Assembly (NCBI GenBank): GCA_977017575.1
Contig: CDRNVI010000055.1
Coordinates: 124,001-188,000 of the forward strand
Source of the DNA: Paramoeba atlantica
Lineage: Eukaryota > Discosea
Reading direction: 5' to 3'
Length of the DNA: 64,000 nt
The position numbers were made by a program, and so were the translations under genes. Below, one piece after another: positions 20,780 to 31,229 of the stretch. How positions within the stretch are numbered: position 1 is the first letter of the stretch; every line of letters starts with the position of its first letter. Under the pieces are notes generated by a model that made no database searches, had not been told where the DNA came from, and saw only the letters and a list, made by a program, of their open reading frames with translations.

Positions 20780-21028
20780 CTGGCGAAAGGGTGGTCCCCG
20801 CGTGGACACCCGTTCGAGAAAGGGAGGGTAGGGAGTTCTCTCCAGGAAAAAGTTCATGAGGTATATAAAATAGATTTGATACTTACTTCGCGAAGTTGAT
20901 ATTACAGTAGTGGTGAAGATAATGTCTTTTACTCTGTTGTCCATGATGGATGTTATATTTCGGTAGCTCTGCAGTTCTACAGATTAAACATTACAGTTTA
21001 CATACGCTTACTATATCTGATTGACTGT
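20780..21028 (+). other. E4 tail and junction with CRE-B
   Basis: No gene. Starts with two GGCGAAAGGG-type units (the first, GGCGAAAGGGG, overlaps the RNase H end near 20759; the second near 20782), then the end motif TCCCCGCGTGG / ACACCCGTTCG. The exact boundary with CRE-B, near 20990, could not be fixed because no target duplication was found. Confidence 0.4.
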
Positions 21029-24000
21029 ATGTTTTTCTTCCGGAAGTGCAATTCGGAGACGACAAACTCAGTGTTCCACGAATGTCAAACACCGCCTCCT
21101 TTGGATCAGCGCACAACTCATAACTTTGGAGACACGGTTTCACCTATCAGCGCAGAAGGAGTAAATACAGGAGTTATGCCCCATGAGAAGCTTAATCGGG
21201 AAGAAGACAAGAGCCAAGAAGCGATTGCTCATGAAATGCGATTATCAATCCGACCCGGAGTTGATTTTCCGATGGCATTTGAAAAACTGCAGGAAGAAGC
21301 CGAGAGCTCCGAAGTAGGACACAAATGCGCAGTGGCCTGGTGTTTCGATCAACAGCCTTTGTTGAACATATCTTCAGGGACAGTGCAATCCGCGAAACGG
21401 AAATATGGCAAAAGACAGGTCGTTCTTTCATACGAAGGAATTTATGGACATAAGGAAGGAAATGGCTTCACGGGGGTGCTTCCACCGCAAACGAGCATAC
21501 GCATCTACAAGATCATATGGCTGAGAATTGGAGGAATTGCTAAAACGGAAAAAAGTAAAGCTGACGATCGCAAGACCACGTCTACGCAACCCAAGGTGAA
21601 TCACACTGAAAACGACCTAGATTTCGAACCTTTGCCCACTAGTAAAAGCATCGAAGCGGAATTCATACCTTGTGTTATCTCCATATACCGCGAGCTGATG
21701 AGGGACTATTCAGACAGTTCCTACGAATATCGGAATAAGGTATGGAACAGAGTCCTGTCCGCCATGAAGTTCTCTTTGACCACGATTCGCGAGGCCAGTA
21801 AGAAGCGTCGTCGGAGACGACCGTTCCCCGAACCTTTGTCCCACAATGTAGAGCAAAACGAAGATTCTAAAGACAATAGAGCAATTAAAAAAGCCACGCG
21901 GCTTATTTTGGAAGGTTGTGTCACCAAAGCCACCAAGGCTCTGGACCAAGAAAACCAAACGAGCATATTGTCGGATCAAGAAATCCTTAAAAAGCTGCGA
22001 GACCTGCACCCAGATTCGGAATCGAGCATTCAGCAGCCGGCCGACGCTCCACTCATTGCTTTTATTTCAACCCAGGAACTGAGGACTGGGGGGCGTAGAC
22101 TAGCGAAAGGAGCAGCTCCAGGCCTTCCGGAACAACTGATTGCATCGTTCGTCTACTACTGGACGATGAAATATGCTGTTCGGCATTGTGCCATATGATA
22201 GCAGATCTGATTAACGGTCTACTCTCTACAGAGGTAATGAGTCGATTGAAACGGGCGCGGTTAATTGCGATAGAAAAGAACGGGGGTGGGATCCGTCCAG
22301 TCGCAGTTGGGGAGCTATTTCTAAAATTGGCGGAGGTGGTAATGTTGCAGAGATATGAACACACATTGGGCCCCCTTTTTGAACCGTGGCAGTTTGGAGT
22401 CCAAACGAGATCGGGCTGTGAGAGGATAATACACAATCTGCAAGAACTGCATTCTCAAGGGAAGGCAATTCTGTCGATAGATTTAAAAAACGCGTTTAAC
22501 TCTCCAAGACGAGATGAAATGGCACGATCGCTTCTATCATACGCAACGCTGCGCCCATTCCAACGGTTATTCTTTGCAGAATATTCGTCAAAGTCAGAGC
22601 TGTTGTACTACGGGAAGGATGGTAAACTGTGTGGAATCGTAGAAAGCGCCTCGGGTGTGCGCCAAGGATCGCCGTTGTCTACCCTCATTTTTTGCGCCTT
22701 TTTACAATCAGTTCTCGCGACAATTTCTCTGGAATTTCCCGATATTAAAATTTATGCCTATATAGACGATATTAACTTGGTATCTAACGACGCCGGGATG
22801 CTATCTAAAGCCTTCTTTCGGATCTGGGATCTACTGGACGAAAGAAATGTACAGCTGTCCAATGACAAATGCATATGGTTCCAAGGGACAAGGGGCACGG
22901 AGATTCCAGAGGAGCTAGAAAATGCAAAGGTGAGAACAGAAACGACAGCACTCAAAGCCCTGGGGGCATATATTGGTAAAGGTGAAACCGTAAATAGTCT
23001 ATTATTGCAGTGCCTGCGAAAGCACAAAACGATTTTCAGACGGCTGAAAAAGATGGGAGCAAGTAATGTGTCATGTCTGGTCTTATCGAAATGCGTCAAC
23101 GGGAGACACCGCTACCACATCAGGGCACACAAACCTGCATGTACAGAAAACCTTACACGGGAGTTCGACGATGAGGTGGAAAACGTGCTCCATAAATGGT
23201 TCGGGAAGCTCTCCGAAACACAAATAGCATGGGCTAGACTACCCCTCAAGATGGGAGGATTGGGTTTACCTTCGACGCACAAACTCAGGGAAGCCTCTTA
23301 CAATTCTTCGCGATATGAAGCTTTCGAGCACAAAAAAATCTATTCTGCTCAAGCTACATATCCGCAAATATTGAAAGAGACCCACGCCCCACCGGACGAA
23401 GAAAACGCCACGGAAAAGAAGCATAATGAGACCATTAAGAAAGAACTGTCCAAGAACACCAAAATTGCGCGCATCATGGCGTCCACCTGTCAAAAAGGGA
23501 GCTATCAATGGCTGCAATCCACGGAGCGTTATATACCGTCGCCGCAATATACTCTTGCAGCAATGCCAAGATTGGGAATTAAACATCCGAAACTTCCGTC
23601 CGCTCTCTCCTGCCCCGGATGCAAAATTGTTCTGGATCCGGAAAATGCTCTGACACACATTCCTGGATGTGTGCGATGCTCAGGAACCAACAGCACCACG
23701 AAGCACAATGCACTGGCCAGATACATATATGATTTATGTCAAAAGGCCGGCATTCCATGTGGACGAGAACCTAGGGAGTTCTCCGCTTACATATGCTCAA
23801 TATGCAATTCAGAAGTCGAGGAGGAGAGGGAGTCGCAGCACTCGAAGGTTTGTCACGGCAGCACTTTCCGAAGATCAGGACCCGACCTCGTAATATATTG
23901 GGCTACAGGCCCGATATTCTACGATTTAACAGTAGTACACGATCTTGCTCCATCCATGAAATCGATGTCAGTGCAGAAGGCGTTCCGCGATGCTATCACA

Positions 24001-24255
24001 CGCAAGGAAACCAGGTACGTAGCGTCGAAACTGATTCCGAAAGAGCAATTCAAATGCCTCCCGGTCCTCTCGAGCGGGGCGATGCACCCAAATACTAAAG
24101 AAGTGTTGCAAATTTTGGCGGAGAAATGTGGACGTGAACAGCAATCCATACAAAGGGACTTCACACTCCACCTTCAAGAAATAAACGGCGCAATCTGTCT
24201 CTCCCAGCTCCGGAAATATGTCGCACAAGAGGACGGGGACAATATTTCCTTCTGA
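21029..24255 (+). pseudogene. CRE-B reverse transcriptase with restriction-like endonuclease
   Basis: Order: variable N-terminus; a conserved 65-residue segment (GHKCAVAWCFD near 21319 to IRIYKIIW near 21520) found in all CRE copies here; a helical linker; RT (RLAKGAAPG near 22099, DLKNAFNSPRRD near 22480, SGVRQGSPLSTL near 22652, AYIDDINLVS near 22756-22785); a C-terminal zinc-finger region (CPGCKIVL...HIPGCVRCSG near 23614-23688; CSICNSEVEEERESQHSKVC near 23795-23856); and the endonuclease (SGPDLVIYWATG near 23877, FYDLTVVHDLAP near 23918). One base appears to be missing near 22123 (after KGAAPG), which shifts the frame in the RT; otherwise the gene is complete. The first ATG of the frame is 21029. 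Confidence 0.85.
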
Positions 24256-24280
24256 TTCTAGGTAGAACGGCGAACTAGGG

Positions 24281-24360
24281 GAGATTTAAGAAAAATTAGG
24301 GTAGGATAAATTTAGGGTAGGATAAATTAGGGCAGGATAAATTAGGGTAGGAAAAAAAAA
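24281..24360 (+). repeat. Telomere-like 3' tail of CRE-B
   Basis: Four imperfect units of 16-18 bp, each TTAGGGTAGGATAAAT or close, followed by an A-run. One unit reads TTAGGGCAGG. The same series, including that variant, is at 57209-57287 in the truncated copy, so the tail is copied with the element and is not added anew at each insertion. Confidence 0.8.
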
Positions 24361-24366
24361 GTCGAG

Positions 24367-24607
24367 TACTAAGTGACATATCCTTCCGCAGTCAAACGAG
24401 GCTCCACAAGAGGTGCATTTGTAGGAAGTGAACTGTCGGGGCTCGCGCTCACAGGGGATTCCAGCTTTCATACATAAATTATAAATCCGTCTGACTAAAG
24501 CATCGTGCTTTGTTGTCACGTTACTCCCTGAACATTGCGCGCATCCGGATACATGGGCCATTGCAGCTTCGGCTGAAAGAAGAATGTGGCAACCAGGGCA
24601 TTGTAAA
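24367..24607 (-). pseudogene. Fragment of a CRE-type endonuclease zinc-finger region (CRE-C)
   Basis: On the minus strand, translation gives CPGCHILLSAEAAMAHVSGC, AQCSG, TTKHDALVRRIYNLCMKAGIPCEREPRQF and CTSCG. These match the zinc-finger region before the endonuclease in CRE-A, -B and -D. The fragment is cut at its 3' side by CRE-B and at its 5' side by the 285-bp repeat at 24608. It is only about 240 bp and dead. Confidence 0.7.
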
Positions 24608-24895
24608 CACGGGTAGTGAATCTCCTCCCCGTCGACCAGCATCCTGTTTCGCGACCGTGTCGCTGTCGACACAGGCCCGCGCCTGCGCCCTCCCATATAG
24701 CAAGGGAAGGGTTCACAAGTCAGGCCGCGGAGAGGTCGAAAGACCCGGTCCGGAACGCGCGAATGGATTGGGCCTGGATTGCTTGTTTTTATTGCTATTG
24801 TTATTATTGTTGTTATACTTACGGGAGATCGAATTGCTAGTTTTGGGCTCCAAAATATGAAATTGCTAATTTGATTGCTTGTTAAAAAAAAGTCC
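24608..24895. repeat. 285-bp dispersed repeat T, copy 1
   Basis: Begins CACGGGTAGTGAATCTCC and ends TTTGATTGCTTGTT. A second copy lies at 25417-25695 with about 85-90 percent identity by eye. The two copies have different flanks on both sides, so the ends are real element ends. It is GC-rich in the first half and AT-rich (TTATTATTGTTGTTATA) in the second. The minus strand keeps an open frame across the GC-rich half (GGRRRGPVSTATRSRN), which may be coincidental. A SINE or an untranslated LINE end is possible. Confidence 0.6.
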
Positions 24896-24920
24896 GAAAT
24901 GCACAGTCCGAAATGCTAGC

Positions 24921-25238
24921 TGGGTGGCCGCGGGGTCTTTCGCTGAGCACTACGCCTCCGACCAGAAAGCTCGACAGCGCCGTGAATCTGAGTCGGCGGG
25001 AGGCGACTTCACAGCAATGGTCGTAGAGAGCTACGGCTCTTGGAGCTCTAGTGCCTTAGCAGTACTCCGGAAAGTAGGAGAACGTCGGGCCAAAGCGTCC
25101 AACGGCATTCTCAGTGACGGAGCAGCTACGCTACAGCTCGTCACAGACTTGAACATAACGCTGATGCGTCGCCAGGCACGTATGATGATATCAAGAATGC
25201 CGGTAGACGACCTTCCCACTCCGCTGATCGAGCAATAG
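24921..25238 (+). pseudogene. C-terminal fragment of a LINE protein
   Basis: The frame ends ...VVESYGSWSSSALAVL, then LQLVTDLNITLMRRQARMM. The pattern 'E-T/S-Y-G-x-W ... A ... L' followed by 'L ... hydrophobic ... RR-x-A' is common at the C-terminus of REL-type LINE proteins. Nothing upstream belongs to the same protein, so this is a 5'-truncated tail. The clade is not determined. Alternative: an unrelated short frame. Confidence 0.4.
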
Positions 25239-25416
25239 CTTGGTAACGGAGGAGTAAGTAGCCCTCGTGGGATAATCGTTTCCTAACCACGCCGTTGTCG
25301 GCACAGGCCCACGTTTGCGCCCTCGCAAACAACTGATCTGGAAGCTGGTCGAGTCGACAGAGTCTATGCTCACGCCTAGCTCGCGAGGGCTAGGTACCCC
25401 AAGCGAGGTAGTACAC
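25239..25416. other. Gene-free spacer with a diverged relative of repeat T
   Basis: Contains CCGTTGTCGGCACAGGCCC and CGTTTGCGCCCTCGC near 25291-25325, resembling the middle of repeat T (TCGACACAGGCCCGCGCCTGCGCCCTC). Probably an older, decayed copy of that repeat. Confidence 0.35.
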
Positions 25417-25695
25417 GGGTAGTGAATCTCCTCCCCGTCGACCAGCTTCCTGTTTCGCGACCGTGTCGCTGTCGACACAGGCCCGCGCCTGCGCCCTCCC
25501 ATATAACAAGGGAAGGGTTCACAAGTCAGGCCGTGGTGAGGTCGAAAGACCCGGTCCGGAACGCGCGGATGGATTGGGCGTGTATTGCTACCTTTTTTAT
25601 TATTATTGTTATCAGAATCATAAATAACTTAAGGCAGGTTGAATTACTAGTTTTGGGCTACAACATGTGAAATTGCTAATTTGATTGCTTGTTTA
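25417..25695. repeat. 285-bp dispersed repeat T, copy 2
   Basis: Matches 24608-24895 from CACGGGTAGTGAATC to TTTGATTGCTTGTT, with small indels in the AT-rich half. It sits directly upstream of LINE L2. Because copy 1 is followed by a different LINE tail, T may be a target or an independent element and not the leader of L2. Confidence 0.6.
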
Positions 25696-28604
25696 CAAAT
25701 CACCGCTAAGCAACGACGTTCCTATCAATTTACAAACGCTATACAAAATCTCAAGTAACAAGAAGCGTTTTGATACTTTCGTGCGTGAGCATGAAAGTCA
25801 CATCTCAAACCTAGTTCGACAAGAATGTCAAATTCTGGAGAAAAACTTTAAGAAAAGACCTCGAGGAGCTTGGAAAATGATTAAAGATGTCATTGGGAAT
25901 GAGAAAAGGAGATTACATATAGACGGCAGTACGACGAAAGAAAAACTACAGGCTCTGAAAGATCATTTTCAAGCTACATACCAGAAGCATGAGGAAACCG
26001 ATAATGTAAAATTTGAGGTTGTCGAAGGAATAAAAATAGGTGATGAACCGTTCTCCCAGGATGAGCTGTTAATCGCGTGTAGACATATTATGAAAGGAAA
26101 AGCTACAGGGTCGGACGAGATTCCAATAGAAGCATACTCTGCTTTATTGGAAGACGTCAAGCTGAACGAGAGAATATTGATGATGATTAACGCTGTCTAC
26201 GCCACAGGTTACATGCCTACCACCTGGCGAGAAATCCTGCATGTACCTATTCCAAAGAAGGGAGATTTATCAATGCTTCAGAACTGGCGGGCGATATGCT
26301 TAACAAATCACATTGTGAAACTAGTGAACTACATGATTCTGAACAGGCTGCAACAGGAAATCAAACCAAAACTTCGAAATACACAATTTGGTTTTCGCTC
26401 TTTCCGCTCTACGACTACTGCATTGGCAATTCTCAATGAGGTTACACAGAAAGCATTACGTGGACCACAGGACGTTACACTAGGCTTCATTGATTTTAAA
26501 GGGGCTTTCCCTTCCATTTCCCATGAGGCGATTGCAGCAGTTTTGAAAGCCTTTACAGTACCGGAAAGGCTGAGTGCTATGATTTTAGCTGCATATAATA
26601 CTCCCGCAGGATACGTTCGTACAAGTTTCGGAGATACGGAGCTTTTCGAAATTACGTCAGGTGTACTTCAGGGAGATGTTCTAGAACCTTTTCTGTTTAT
26701 CTTATGTCTTGACAGAATTCTTAATCAAGCAATGCAGAACTCGTCTTTTGGGCTGACTCTTCATAGATCTGGAACCAAAAGTCGAGGAGTTCAAGAAATT
26801 AAGATAACTGACATTGATTACGCGGATGACGTAGTTTTCTTTGCACCAACACGCGAAATTCTTAAAGATATGATGGTAGCCTTGATTTATGAAGCATAAA
26901 AGGCCGGATTAAAACTCAATGTGGGACCTGCGAAAACGGCTTGGATGGTGATAGGAAGAAACGCAAGTTCGCAACGAAATGCTTCCATTGAACTTCCAGG
27001 ACTAGGTATCATTCCACACGTTGAATCGTATCGACACTTAGGTCTTCTAAAGAGTGCATATACGAGATCCTTTTCGGTAAAAGATCGTTTAAAGCTCGCG
27101 TGGGCGGCTTTTCATTGTCTAAAACTCCTATGGAGCAACGGATTGCATGTTTTGCTTCGCCTACGTATCTTCAATGCTTTAGTGAGCTCAGTCTTATCAT
27201 ACGGTGCAGCCGCGCTGGTACTAACTCAAAAAGAGCTCAAAGAAGTAGATACCGAAGTAAATAAGATGAGAAGGTTAGCTACAGGAGTCCCTTTATGGGA
27301 TGGTCAGAAAGGAACACCAAACAGCGCCCTTTACAGAGGAGATCCGAAATTTTCCACAGTTATTCGCGAAAACAGAGCCAGGTTGGTAGGGCACATGCTG
27401 AGACACGACACACCCTTCGCAAATGTCATGCTTTGGAGTACGAAAGAAAATGCTCGCATTAAATCACTTTCTGAAGCATGTGCAGAGGATCTTGGTATGG
27501 ACGTAGCGGAGTTAGGGGAATTGGCACAGGATCGGGAAGCATGGCGTGCAGTAGTGGGGAACTTTTTTTTTTTTCGTACATGGAGAAAATCTTTGCCACA
27601 ACCGCCTCGACCGCCACCCGGTGTCCAACCGGCAGGCTTTTCTTGGTCGAGTGAGCTGGCCACCTTCCAGTGGCAAGATGAATGGGTGTTTCCACCCACG
27701 CACCTCAGGGGAGACACCCCATTACAGGGTAGTGCGAGACTTGCATACCAGAGTTTTGTTGAATCTCGGATTGCGTAAGAGACTCTGGTAGCTCACTCGC
27801 TAAAAACTCCACTGCTCCGGATTGTTAGTCCAGGAGCGCTCCTAGCGTGGAGAAACGAAGGACCTAGCCTAGAAAAAAGGATCTAGTCCCTTCGCTTCTC
27901 CGGGAGATGGGGAGGGATAAAACCTCAGCTAGCACCAATGCCGTTCCACCTCCACCGAGGGGGTAGGGTTAGCGCGCTCGCTAACAACATACATGCCTCG
28001 GCGACGGGATGCTACCCCGTCTATGCCCCGGAACGCGGTTAACGACGCCGCGAACAAGGGTTGAACAGGAATAGGAACAGACACATTCCCTCCTGCCAGC
28101 TCGGAAACCCTTATGTCGGAAGGCTGGGGTGGCCACGCCCCATCACCGGCAACGGTCCAATGCCGGGCTCCTGATTTTATCTTCCCCTTCTGACGCACCC
28201 AAAAGGATATGCCGTGGCAATGGCGATCCAGTTAGGATAAACAAAAAGGGGGTATTTTGGGGAACTTGCGAGAGCGCCTAGAACCAATTGCGCGCTACCG
28301 TCCGGTATCGTCCTATACGAAGACCGAGGTCAATAAGATTTTGCTGTCTCCCCAGCTTACCGAGCTAGAAAAATGGGAAGCTCTGCAATTCTATGAAGAA
28401 GGTAAGGAGCAATGGCCCGATCATGAGCTACTGCACATATATTGCGACGGTTCGATGTACCGCAGAGGAAACCATGTGGGAGCAGGAGCTGCCATAGTAA
28501 TATGCCAAAGCGGATTTCTAAAGCTTACTTCAAAAGAGAAACTAAGTCCCACGTATGCTACACCAGAGGCAATGCCGCGTTTCATGCTTCTCCCCCCTTA
28601 TTAA
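25696..28604 (+). mobile_element. LINE L2 (Ingi-like, RNase H-bearing) with a 693-bp insert
   Basis: Longer relative of L1: it has the linker before the RT, the whole RT and the start of RNase H. The endonuclease and the 3' end are missing. It breaks off about 28600 against the tail of an E1-family element. A 693-bp sequence is inserted at 27565-28257 with target repeat TGGGGAACTT (27555-27564, 28258-28267). Confidence 0.8.
25696..28604 (+). pseudogene. L2 reverse transcriptase-RNase H
   Basis: RT landmarks: TWREILHVPIPKKGD near 26222, NWRAICLTNHIVKL near 26284, FGFRSFRSTT near 26388, FIDFKGAFPS near 26486, VLQGDVLEPFLF near 26662, DYADDVVFF near 26815. After the RT come a connection segment (MRRLATGVPLWDGQKG near 27268) and RNase H (HIYCDGS near 28435). 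One in-frame TAA (26897-26899) replaces what is a Lys in L1; the frame continues unchanged beyond it. The insert at 27565 and the truncation in RNase H are the other lesions. The zinc motif seen in L1 is not reached. Confidence 0.85.
27565..28257 (-). mobile_element. 693-bp non-coding retroposed insert in L2
   Basis: Starts with a run of about 12 T on the plus strand, i.e. a poly(A) tail read on the minus strand, and is bordered by the 10-bp target repeat TGGGGAACTT. It has no convincing gene. The body is GC-rich with several palindromic stretches (for example GGTCCAATGCCGGGCTCC near 28152). It resembles a long SINE or a retroposed structured RNA; no match to rRNA, 7SL or tRNA was recognised. 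Confidence 0.7.
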
Positions 28605-28613
28605 AAAGAGAGA

Positions 28614-29269
28614 AAAAAAGCGGACGGGGTCCTGGGATTGGAGGTTGTCCCTATAATTTTTAGAAGGTTATGGATGTTAATCGGTTGACAAACTTTATCC
28701 TCACGCCTCGTTTTTTCGAAAACAAGGTTCCCCAATGTGAGATAAAGGTGGGTAAAGTTTTCTTTACTCTGCGATTAGCGCCTTAGTGTTTTTAACCGCG
28801 TCATTGTTGACACGGCCGTACACCACGCCTAGTTGCTCCACACTTCTAGGTCCCAAGTTGGTCTATGGGCAGAGGTTGAAAGCGTAACCTGTGTAGCTCG
28901 TGTGAGCTTGTAAAGGGCGTGGTAATGGACTGGTCATCTATTGCTATCGTTATCCTTTTGTGAGCTCTGCATATTTTGATATTTAATATCAACTAATATT
29001 TTACTACGTGATTGGGCATTTTGCGTTTATTGTGACGTGTGTGTGGGCAGGTTGGCCGAGGGTTCCGGTGGGGGGGAACCCCGTTAACAGAGTGACATTG
29101 ATTGTGTTGTTTTATGCAGGCTTGTTTCTTTTCCATCTTTGTGCGTGTGAATCGATTTAATGATATGTTGTGTCATTTTGAATTACGATTGAGCTATTCA
29201 TAGTTGTTCGTTTATTCATATATGTTATCAGTGTATATGTTTCCAGGGAGCCCCTCGGCGTGGATTTCC
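28614..29269 (+). repeat. Remnant right end of an E1-family element
   Basis: Diverged copy of 1782-2452 (tail plus B). It begins after an A-rich stretch, as in E1, and ends at CTCGGCGTGGATTTC exactly where B1 and B2 of E1 end. No A2 or second B follows; instead the sequence jumps into the RT of CRE-D. A solo end left after recombination between repeats, or an insertion whose left part was lost, would explain it. Confidence 0.65.
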
Positions 29270-30715
29270 TATTTGAAGAGAAAAGTCTAGTTATTGCTTC
29301 CAAGAAATGCACGTGGTTTGGGGTAACACGCAACTTGCAGATGCCGGCTCGGCTAATGGACCTAGAGGTCGTAAGCGAAAATCAAGCAATCAAAATTCTG
29401 GGTGCTTTTATTGGAGACGACTCATCCGTGAGCGAACGTCTGATAGATTCACTGCGAAAGCACAACGACATGTTCCGAAGACTAAAGCTAATGGGCACAA
29501 ACAATATTTCCTGCAAATTGCTCGCAAAATGCGTCAACGTTCGTCAGAATTACCATCTACGAGTCCATAACCCTGACGCTTCGAAGGCACTCGCAAAAGA
29601 GTTTGACCAGGAGATAGAACACGTGCTGGAATCGTGGTTCGGACCGATTTCGAAAGAGATTAGCAGTACTTCGACTACCGACCAAGAAAGGAGGATTAGG
29701 TCTAACTGATTGCTTCTCGATCCGTGAAGCGGCTTTTAGCTCGTCACAATATTCAATCTTCGAGCGCCAAATCGAAAATACAGCTCAGATTGGAAACGGT
29801 GCGACAAATGCCCCTTCGGACGCGATCTGTCAGCGGAGACCTCCGCCGGACGACGAACCGACAAAAGCAGCAGAACTGCACACACAGACATGGAAAAAGC
29901 TGAAAGAATCTACCTCGCGCACAGCAAAGGTTCTGGAAAAGGTGTCTTACAAAGGGAATAATGAATGGCTATTGTCCAACGCTCGTTTTGTACCGTCACA
30001 CCTCTTCGCATTAGCCCTCATGCCGAGACTAGGGATCACACATCCAGACCTTCCTTCTCAACTGCTTTGCCCAGGATGTAACATTCTTTTGAAAGACGAA
30101 TCAATATTGCCACACATAATGGGATGTTCAAAATGCTCAGGGCTTAACGTATCGGTCAAACACCATACCCTGGTTAACTTCATCTACGAACTATGCATGC
30201 GTACCGGCATTCCTTGTGAGAAAGAACCTCGACTGTTTTCTACATTCCGCTGTGTGCAATGTAATGAAGCTATTGACCCGAAATTAAGAAAGACGCACGA
30301 GAGAGTTTGTGGAGGACGATCGTTCCGACGCTCAGGACCCGATGTGGTGATTTACTGGACCACGGGGGAAGTTTATTACGACTTAACGGTCATCCACGAA
30401 CTCGCACCCTCGAATCTAGAAACCAAATGTGTTCATCTTTTCAAGGATGCCTGCAAACGCAAACATGCCACATACGTCCAGAGCAATAAAATCTCCGCGA
30501 ACTCTTTTAAATGTATTCCCGTGCTTTCTGGAGGCTGCCTACATTCCAACACCAAGTCCCTGCTGGACGCACTTGCGGATGCTTGCGGTAAAGTTAGAGG
30601 GATGGTACGATCGGAATTTCAGCTCCTGCTGCAAGAGCTCAACGGTGTCGTAGTATATTCCCAATTGCGGAAATCTCTGGATAAGAACGTCACTGGACAA
30701 GAATACGGACTATAA
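29270..30715 (+). pseudogene. CRE-D RT C-terminus and restriction-like endonuclease
   Basis: Begins within the RT after the catalytic box (KKCTWFG near 29302, LGAFIGDDSSVSERL near 29398). The frame shifts once near 29690, where the conserved PTKKGGLGLTDC segment crosses from one frame to another. The second part (from about 29700; first ATG 29961) has CPGCNILL...HIMGCSKCSG (near 30070-30140), CVQCNEAIDPKLRKTHERVC (near 30255-30312), and the endonuclease SGPDVVIYWTTGEVYYDLTV (near 30332-30390). It ends at 30715. Closest relative is CRE-A. Confidence 0.85.
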
Positions 30716-30825
30716 GAAGGAATAATAATAATATCAAAAAACTATAATATAATATCATAATACGGAATCTTGAAATTCAATATTACAATTCAAAATTAGG
30801 AATATAAGAAGGAAAGAAAAATAAT

Positions 30826-30851
30826 TGATTGATTGATTGATTGATTGATTT
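30826..30851. repeat. TTGA microsatellite
   Basis: Six to seven TTGA units after the 3' region of CRE-D. A similar short run lies at 60675-60701, next to the 5' end of minus-strand CRE-F. The stretch 30860-31176 between this and the E6 left repeat is AT-rich and holds no gene. Confidence 0.7.
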
Positions 30852-31229
30852 TAAGGGCATTTATCCCATAGGGACGTACCCTCCCGGAGATAGCCGGGCA
30901 CTATCCAAAATTAACTTCTTTTAGCCGCGCGCGCCAGGCTATGAAAATCATAGCTTTTGCCATGCGTCACAGTTTTTAGGCTGTAGGCATTACAGACTGC
31001 ACAGCGGCCAAGCATCCAATGATTATTAGTTGGTGCGTATGGGTATTTACCCTAGTTTCCTAGTGTTTCGTTAATAAAAAAATGTTTCGTTAAATAAATA
31101 AAAAAGATATTTTATTTATAAAAGGATTTTCTATAGACGCAAATAAGCAAAATTTCCTGTTGGAGTTTCTTGAATCACACTTATTCTGAAATATTTAAGA
31201 AACTACGACATTAATTTCCCGCCATCTCA

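Larger units (their letters stand above)
17883..20990 (+). mobile_element. YR (VIPER-like) retroelement E4, right part
   Basis: Contains the recombinase C-terminal two thirds (17883-18713), RT/RNase H (about 19069-20779) and a tail (20780-~20990) with the end motif TCCCCGCGTGG followed by ACACCCGTTCG (near 20796-20819). The left part would lie left of E2, outside the window. A SINE-like insert splits the recombinase end. The right end is lost or hidden behind CRE-B. Apart from insertions no break is obvious in the visible genes. Confidence 0.6.
20990..24366 (+). mobile_element. CRE-B, CRE/SLACS-type LINE
   Basis: One long gene (21029-24255) followed by about 110 bp of 3' tail containing four TTAGGG-like units and an A-run, ending near GTCGAG (24361-24366). 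The last 707 bp (23660-24366) recur almost base for base at 56588-57293 as a 5'-truncated copy, so this family has moved recently. The 3' boundary lies inside a minus-strand fragment of another CRE element (24367-24607), i.e. CRE-B landed in an older relative. Confidence 0.75.
29270..30860 (+). mobile_element. CRE-D, CRE/SLACS-type LINE, left-truncated
   Basis: The right half of a CRE element: end of RT, zinc fingers and endonuclease, then an AT-rich 3' region with two AATATAAGAAGGAA-like units (~30710-30812) and a TTGA microsatellite (30826-30851). The left half is replaced by an E1-family end at 29269. Confidence 0.7.

Noticed and set aside
24281-24360. A real internal telomere tract
   Set aside because: The same units with the same internal variant occur in the second CRE-B copy, so the tract is part of the element and not leftover chromosome-end DNA.
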